DNA from: an uncultured Lachnospiraceae bacterium | Lineage (GTDB): Bacteria; Bacillota_A; Clostridia; Lachnospirales; Lachnospiraceae | NCBI GenBank assembly: GCA_910585855.1 | Contig: CAJUGZ010000057.1 | Location: forward strand, 1 to 17,145 | Length of the DNA: 17,145 nucleotides | Reading direction: 5' to 3' | Shown: in pieces, positions 12,969 to 17,145 of the stretch | How positions within the stretch are numbered: position 1 is the stretch's first letter | Layout: each line of letters begins with the position of its first letter | Translations under genes and position numbers: made by a program | The notes under the pieces: model-generated | Databases searched by the model: none | Seen by the model: only the letters and a program-made list of their open reading frames with translations | What the model was told of the DNA's origin: nothing

Positions 12969-14684
12969 ATGTCAACAAAAGCGTATTATCCAATTGAGGA
13001 GATTGGTGCAGGGAAAGTTGGTTTTTCTACAACACGTTCCATTATTGAGGCAGCTTTTTATGGTAACAATGTCGTAAAGGTAAACACTCTGAAAGAGGCA
13101 TATGAATTGGCAAAAAATTCACCGGGTACGATTGTAACCGATATGCCGGTATACAGAGGAGAAGAGTTTGGTCTGGAAAAAGATGCAAAAGTTCTTTTAT
13201 TTAATGATGGTGCTGTAACCGGACGTTATGCAGCAGCCCGCCGTATTAAGGGAGAACCGGGAGTTGATAGTAAGAAACTTGATAAGGTGGTAATGGATGC
13301 GGTATATGAATCCCGCTGGAAAACTTTGTATCATGCAGAGTGCTTTGTTGGATTAGATCCGGAATTTATGGTAAAAGCACATTTATTGATTCCAGAAGGA
13401 GAAGAAAATCTTCTTTATAACTGGATGATTAATTTCCAGTATATGTCTGACGAATATGTAAAGATGTATAAATCCTCTAAGCCGGTTGGAGATGGAAAAG
13501 AGCCTGATATCTTTATTTTCTCTGATCCGCAGTGGACACCGGGAAATCGTCCTGATGTAGATTATAGCTGCTTAAGCGATCCGCTTACTATGTGCTATTT
13601 TGATACAGCAGAAAACTGTGCTTGTATTTTGGGTATGAGATATTTTGGCGAACATAAAAAAGGAACGTTGACGATGGCATGGGCGATTGCCAATCGAAAT
13701 GGTTATGCTTCCTGCCATGGCGGACAGAAAGAATATACATTAGAAGATGGTTCAAAGTTTGTTGCATCGGTATATGGGTTGTCTGGTTCAGGAAAATCTA
13801 CTTTAACTCATGCAAAACATAACGGAAAATATCCTTCTATTAAAGTACTTCATGATGATGCATTTATTATTAATACTGATACTTGTGCATCGGTTGCATT
13901 AGAGCCGACTTATTTTGATAAGACAGCCGATTATCCGACCGGATGTGCAGATAATGTATATCTGTTGTCTGCTCAGAACTGTTCTGCTACATTAGACAGT
14001 GATGGAAAGGTGCAGTTGGTAACAGAGGATATTCGAAACGGCAACGGTCGTGCGATTAAATCCAAATTGTGGTCACCAAATCGTGTGGACAAGATTGATG
14101 CTCCAGTAAATGCAATTTTCTGGATTATGAAAGATCCGGCTATCCCGCCAGTAATTAAGTTAAAGGGTGCTGCATTGGCTTCTGTTATGGGTGCAACACT
14201 TGCTACAAAGACTTCTACTGCAGAACGTGTAGCAGCAGGAACAGACTTAAATGCACTTCGTATTGTTCCTTATGCAAATCCGTTTAGAACTTATCCGTTA
14301 GTAAATGACTATGAGAAGTTTAAGAAATTGGTAGAAGAGAAAAATGTAGACTGTTATATTGTAAATACTGGTGATTTTATGGGAACAAAGTGTAAACCAG
14401 CCGATACACTTGGTATTTTGGAATCGATTGTAGAAAGAAAGGCACAGTTTGAAACATGGGGACCTTTTGAAGATATCGAAATTATGTATGACTGGTCTGG
14501 AAAGACAGCAGACTTTAAGCCTGATTTAACAGATAAGGATTATGTAGCAGCATTAAAGGGTGCAATGATGAATCGGGTAAAGGCAGTGGAAGACTTCTCT
14601 ACAAAGAAAGAAGGATACGATAAGCTGCCGGATGAGGCATTAGAAGCATTAAAGAAGATTGTAAGCGAAGCAGAAACATTATAA
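12969..14684 (+). CDS. pckA: Phosphoenolpyruvate carboxykinase (ATP)
   Basis: This enzyme interconverts oxaloacetate plus ATP with PEP, CO2 and ADP; in gut anaerobes it often works in the CO2-fixing direction. The kinase P-loop GLSGSGKST is at 270-278 and the metal-binding HDDAF is at 295-299, both characteristic of the ATP-dependent class. RYAAARRI at 87-94 and the downstream GNGRAIKS fit the substrate-binding parts of the family. The 571 residues are longer than the roughly 530 of the Escherichia coli enzyme, in line with a clostridial subgroup. The start is marked by a strong AAGGAGGA site. It is a single-gene unit with its own promoter and a strong terminator, with no linked partner gene. 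Confidence 0.93.
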   Translation: MSTKAYYPIEEIGAGKVGFSTTRSIIEAAFYGNNVVKVNTLKEAYELAKNSPGTIVTDMPVYRGEEFGLEKDAKVLLFNDGAVTGRYAAARRIKGEPGVDSKKLDKVVMDAVYESRWKTLYHAECFVGLDPEFMVKAHLLIPEGEENLLYNWMINFQYMSDEYVKMYKSSKPVGDGKEPDIFIFSDPQWTPGNRPDVDYSCLSDPLTMCYFDTAENCACILGMRYFGEHKKGTLTMAWAIANRNGYASCHGGQKEYTLEDGSKFVASVYGLSGSGKSTLTHAKHNGKYPSIKVLHDDAFIINTDTCASVALEPTYFDKTADYPTGCADNVYLLSAQNCSATLDSDGKVQLVTEDIRNGNGRAIKSKLWSPNRVDKIDAPVNAIFWIMKDPAIPPVIKLKGAALASVMGATLATKTSTAERVAAGTDLNALRIVPYANPFRTYPLVNDYEKFKKLVEEKNVDCYIVNTGDFMGTKCKPADTLGILESIVERKAQFETWGPFEDIEIMYDWSGKTADFKPDLTDKDYVAALKGAMMNRVKAVEDFSTKKEGYDKLPDEALEALKKIVSEAETL

Positions 14685-14709
14685 AAAGAATAAAAAGATT
14701 GTGATATGA

Positions 14710-14756
14710 TAGATGGCAGTTTCGGGAAAAGATACCGAAGCTGCCATCTATTTTTT
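14710..14756 (+). terminator. Intrinsic terminator of pckA
   Basis: TAGATGGCAGTTTCGG (14710-14725) pairs with CCGAAGCTGCCATCTA (14735-14750) over 16 positions, the single irregularity being G-U on plus. A tract of six T bases follows at 14751-14756. It lies 26 bases after the pckA stop and should insulate the spoIIIA operon from pckA. Confidence 0.9.
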
Positions 14757-14757
14757 G

Positions 14758-14786
14758 TCATATCTATTTCAGGTTTTACATATAGT
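14758..14786 (+). promoter_or_regulatory. Candidate sigma-E promoter of the spoIIIA operon
   Basis: TCATATC (14758-14764) and CATATAGT (14779-14786) are spaced by 14 bases. They match the known sigma-E consensus (about KMATATT and CATACAHT) at 6 of 7 and about 6 of 8 positions. The spoIIIA operon is sigma-E dependent in B. subtilis, which supports the call. The site directly abuts the pckA terminator and leaves a leader of about 80 bases. Confidence 0.5.
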
Positions 14787-14873
14787 AATGCTAGATAACT
14801 AGAAAAAAGAAAATCAGTTATTTGAATAGAAAGGAAAGGAGAGGGAGAAAAAATATAGAATTTGGAGGAAAAA

Positions 14874-15842
14874 ATGAGAAGAAAAGAAGATGTGATGAAG
14901 ATATTTCCTCAAGCTATTCGAAATTTGTTTGCACAAAGTGAATGGAATTTAGAGGAACTGCAGGAGATTCGGCTGCGGATCAATGCTCCCTTGTTGGTAG
15001 TATATCAAAATAAAGAGTTCTATGTCAGTAAAGATGGACGGCTTTCACAGGCAGAGGAAAGTGCTTTTATTGTGACAAAAAATGAGATAAGAGAAACAAT
15101 GGAGTATGTAAGCAATTATTCGATGTATGCATATGAGGACGAGATTCGACAGGGATTTATTACGATACAGGGCGGGCATCGGGTAGGACTTGCCGGAAAG
15201 ATTATTATGGAGCAGGATGCCATTAAAAGTATGAAATATATTTCGTTTATCAATATCCGGCTCTCTCACCAGATCAAAGGATGTGCCGATTCGGTTATGC
15301 CTTATATCCGGCAGGGCAGCGGAATATATCATACACTGATTATTTCTGCACCCCGCAGAGGAAAGACTACACTTTTGCGGGATGTGATTCGGCAGATTTC
15401 GGACGGGGACAATAAACATCGAGGGATGACAGTTGGAGTAGTGGACGAACGCTCGGAAATTGGAGCTTGCTATATGGGAATTCCTCAAAATGAATTGGGG
15501 ATTCGGACGGATATTTTAGACTGCTGTCCGAAAGTACAGGGGATGCTGATGCTGATTCGTACCATGTCGCCGGAGGTAATTGCAGTAGATGAGATTGGAA
15601 GCCGGGAGGATATGGAAGCAATGATTCATGTAATGAATTGCGGCTGTAAGCTGATAGCTACCGTACATGGCAGTTCGATTGAGGATATCCGAAATAAGCC
15701 GATTATTCGTAAACTTCTTCAAGAGCGGATTTTTGAGCGATATATTGTAATGAACAATCAGGAGGAAGTAGGAAAGATTGCCGAGATTTTTGACTGTCAG
15801 GGAAATCCGCTTTACAATCGGATGGAGGTGTCAACATGTTAA
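14874..15842 (+). CDS. spoIIIAA: Stage III sporulation protein AA (ATPase)
   Basis: SpoIIIAA is the secretion-type ATPase of the SpoIIIA-SpoIIQ channel that connects mother cell and forespore after engulfment, acting on the mother-cell side. The 322-residue product has a Walker A motif APRRGKTT at 159-166, VVDERSEIGA at 189-198 and a Walker B region VIAVDEIGS at 235-243. I chose ATG 14874 because GGAGGA at 14864-14869 immediately precedes it; a TTG at 14862 in frame would place that site inside the gene. Its stop overlaps the spoIIIAB start by 7 bases. It is full length, and it is the first gene of the operon here, behind a sigma-E-like promoter. Confidence 0.95.
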   Translation: MRRKEDVMKIFPQAIRNLFAQSEWNLEELQEIRLRINAPLLVVYQNKEFYVSKDGRLSQAEESAFIVTKNEIRETMEYVSNYSMYAYEDEIRQGFITIQGGHRVGLAGKIIMEQDAIKSMKYISFINIRLSHQIKGCADSVMPYIRQGSGIYHTLIISAPRRGKTTLLRDVIRQISDGDNKHRGMTVGVVDERSEIGACYMGIPQNELGIRTDILDCCPKVQGMLMLIRTMSPEVIAVDEIGSREDMEAMIHVMNCGCKLIATVHGSSIEDIRNKPIIRKLLQERIFERYIVMNNQEEVGKIAEIFDCQGNPLYNRMEVSTC

Positions 15843-16357
15843 TTCGTATTCTGGGAATTGCAGTGGTCTTAGTGGCTTCCTGCGGACTGGGATTTCGAAT
15901 CAGTTATGAATTTCTATATCGAATTGAGGATTTACAGCAGATAAAGCGGGTGATTGTAATGCTGCGGGGAGAGATTAAATATGCCAATGCACCACTTACA
16001 GAAGCATTGTCTGCGATTGCTTTAAGAGTACCTGCTCCTTGGAAAGATTTTTTAAAGGAAATGACAGAAACAATGGAAGCATATGGCGGAGATACCTTTG
16101 CTTCTATTTTTCAGACATTGCAGAAAAAGTATTTAGACAGGACAAGTCTGCTTCCAAAAGATATCAGCCGTCTAAGTGAATTTGGTGCAAATCTTGGATA
16201 TTTAGATAAAGAAATGCAGATTGGAAGCATTGATCTGTATTTGGAGGAATTAGAGGGGCAGATTGTACAAGCAGGAGAAAAGGCGGAAAAAAACAGTAAG
16301 TTATACCGGATTATGGGAATGGCAGTCGGGATGCTGATTTTATTGATTATTCTTTAA
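15836..16357 (+). CDS. spoIIIAB: Stage III sporulation protein AB
   Basis: SpoIIIAB is a membrane protein of the SpoIIIA complex that resembles the GspF-type platform proteins of type II secretion. The 173-residue product has a hydrophobic N-terminal segment (about 3-20), a helical cytoplasmic domain with LGxxLGYLDKEMQ-like sequence at about 120-132 (seen as FGANLGYLDKEMQ), and a C-terminal membrane segment (about 155-173). GGAGGTG precedes the start, inside the end of spoIIIAA, indicating translational coupling. spoIIIAC follows after 12 bases. Confidence 0.93.
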   Translation: MLIRILGIAVVLVASCGLGFRISYEFLYRIEDLQQIKRVIVMLRGEIKYANAPLTEALSAIALRVPAPWKDFLKEMTETMEAYGGDTFASIFQTLQKKYLDRTSLLPKDISRLSEFGANLGYLDKEMQIGSIDLYLEELEGQIVQAGEKAEKNSKLYRIMGMAVGMLILLIIL

Positions 16358-16369
16358 GCGGGGTGATTT

Positions 16370-16564
16370 ATGACAATCAATCTAATTTTTCGTATTGCTG
16401 CGGTTGGAATTTTAGTATCAGTTTTAGGACAGGTTTTAAAGCATAGCGGCAGGGAGGAACATGCATTTTTAATCAGTTTGGCAGGGCTTTTATTAGTATT
16501 GTTTTGGATTGTTCCTTACATATCAGAATTATTTGAAACAATTAAAACATTGTTTTCTCTGTAA
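16370..16564 (+). CDS. spoIIIAC: Stage III sporulation protein AC
   Basis: This is a 64-residue membrane protein with two hydrophobic segments (about 5-22 and 31-53), joined by a short charged turn containing HSGREEH. Size and layout match SpoIIIAC, a small channel subunit of the SpoIIIA complex. The start is preceded by GGGGTGAT. The order AA-AB-AC-AD is the standard one. spoIIIAD starts 29 bases downstream. Confidence 0.92.
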   Translation: MTINLIFRIAAVGILVSVLGQVLKHSGREEHAFLISLAGLLLVLFWIVPYISELFETIKTLFSL

Positions 16565-16593
16565 AGACAGAACCGGCTTTGGGAGGGAGGAGA

Positions 16594-16974
16594 ATGATTC
16601 GTATTTTACTGATTGCTGTTGCGGTGGTTTTTTTGGTGATGCTGCTAAAGCCTTTAAAGGGAGAATATGCAATGCTGGTCGTACTGGCAGGGGGAATTTT
16701 AATGATGCGGTATGGAGTGGAGCAGATGCAGCAGATTTTGGAAACCATAGAAACATTAAAGGGGTATATGCCTTATATATCGAATTATCTGGGATTGTTT
16801 ATAAAAATGATTGGGATCACGTATTTATGCGAATTTACAGCGGGACTTTGCCGGGACGGAGGGTGTCAGTCGTTAGGAGGACAGATTGAGATCTTGGGTA
16901 AACTTTCGATATTGGCAATGAGTACGCCGGTATTGGTTGCGCTGTTTGAAACAATTGAGCGTCTTTTATCTTAA
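16594..16974 (+). CDS. spoIIIAD: Stage III sporulation protein AD
   Basis: The 126-residue membrane protein has hydrophobic segments at about 1-16, 24-40, 62-82 and 102-118, with the family-typical YISNYLGLFIKMIGITYLCEF region. It is related to SpoIIIAC and forms part of the same mother-cell membrane channel. I chose ATG 16594 because GGGAGGGAGG lies just upstream; an in-frame TTG at 16579 would include that site. spoIIIAE normally follows directly, but here a repeat copy begins 20 bases after the stop, and the window ends before any further gene. Confidence 0.92.
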   Translation: MIRILLIAVAVVFLVMLLKPLKGEYAMLVVLAGGILMMRYGVEQMQQILETIETLKGYMPYISNYLGLFIKMIGITYLCEFTAGLCRDGGCQSLGGQIEILGKLSILAMSTPVLVALFETIERLLS

Positions 16975-16994
16975 GAGTTTGGAAGTTTTTTCCG

Positions 16995-17145
16995 GGAGGA
17001 CGCCAGATGCGAAAACCCCAGACAGACTGCTGTTCCGGTTTCCAAAAAGTAAGAAGTTCTAAGACTTCTGCATTTTCATTTATCTAACCAGACAGACCGG
17101 GGCGCAATTCGCCCTTATGGCAGTCAAAACTTTACTGGCATACCA
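16995..17145 (-). repeat. Partial copy F of the structured repeat, inside the spoIIIA operon region
   Basis: The copy begins with GGAGGACGCC (16995-17004) and the outer arm (17003-17030). Then come the 18-nt AGAAGT...ACTTCT segment (17052-17069) and GGGGCGCAATTCGCCC near 17099-17114, the same order as in copy C. The window ends inside the core. The element strand is minus, opposite to spoIIIAD. The CCGG/CTGG mini-stem read on minus has a G-U pair. The arm matches copy A, not B or D. Confidence 0.75.

Overview
The window looks like chromosomal DNA from a spore-forming, low-to-moderate GC Clostridia bacterium, most likely of the Lachnospiraceae (Blautia-like; this is inference from gene order, protein style and repeats, not a proven identification). 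The spoIIIA genes show that it is an endospore former. No rRNA, tRNA or CRISPR array is visible.

Layout: 1-992 is a gene-free stretch holding one partial copy, one relic and one complete copy of an interspersed repeat. From 993 runs the conserved housekeeping cluster yugP-rsmB-rlmN-(insertion)-stp-prkC-rsgA-rpe-thiN (993-11677). It covers rRNA methylation, the PP2C phosphatase/PASTA kinase signalling pair, 30S ribosome maturation, pentose phosphate metabolism and thiamine pyrophosphate synthesis. In Bacillus subtilis the same genes from rsmB to thiN are contiguous. Here at least three junctions are interrupted: rlmN/stp by a TnpB-type element with a probable serine-recombinase remnant and a 3' omega-RNA-like region; prkC/rsgA by a 214-bp inverted-arm repeat; and rpe/thiN by a half copy of the main repeat. 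A low-GC HD-domain gene on the minus strand (11715-12278) converges on thiN. A second complete repeat copy follows (12494-12826), then pckA (ATP-type PEP carboxykinase) with a clear promoter and terminator. Last come spoIIIAA-AB-AC-AD with a plausible sigma-E promoter. Another repeat copy starts 20 bases after the spoIIIAD stop and runs off the window.

The most interesting content is the repeat family. Complete copies are about 335-340 bp. They have recurrent end motifs (5' ACAGCC-like, 3' GGCGTCCTC-like) and 27-28 bp terminal arms that are complementary within a copy but unrelated in sequence between copies. The shared core contains several stems that show compensatory changes. In the stems compared across copies, nearly every non-Watson-Crick pair is a G-U wobble on one and the same element strand. 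This is what an RNA under structural selection would look like. A related element at 8632-8845 has the same end motifs but a different core, and the short hairpin after thiN looks like a core-less version. Copies sit directly after stop codons or just upstream of promoters. I do not recognise the family; whether it is undescribed needs database searches.
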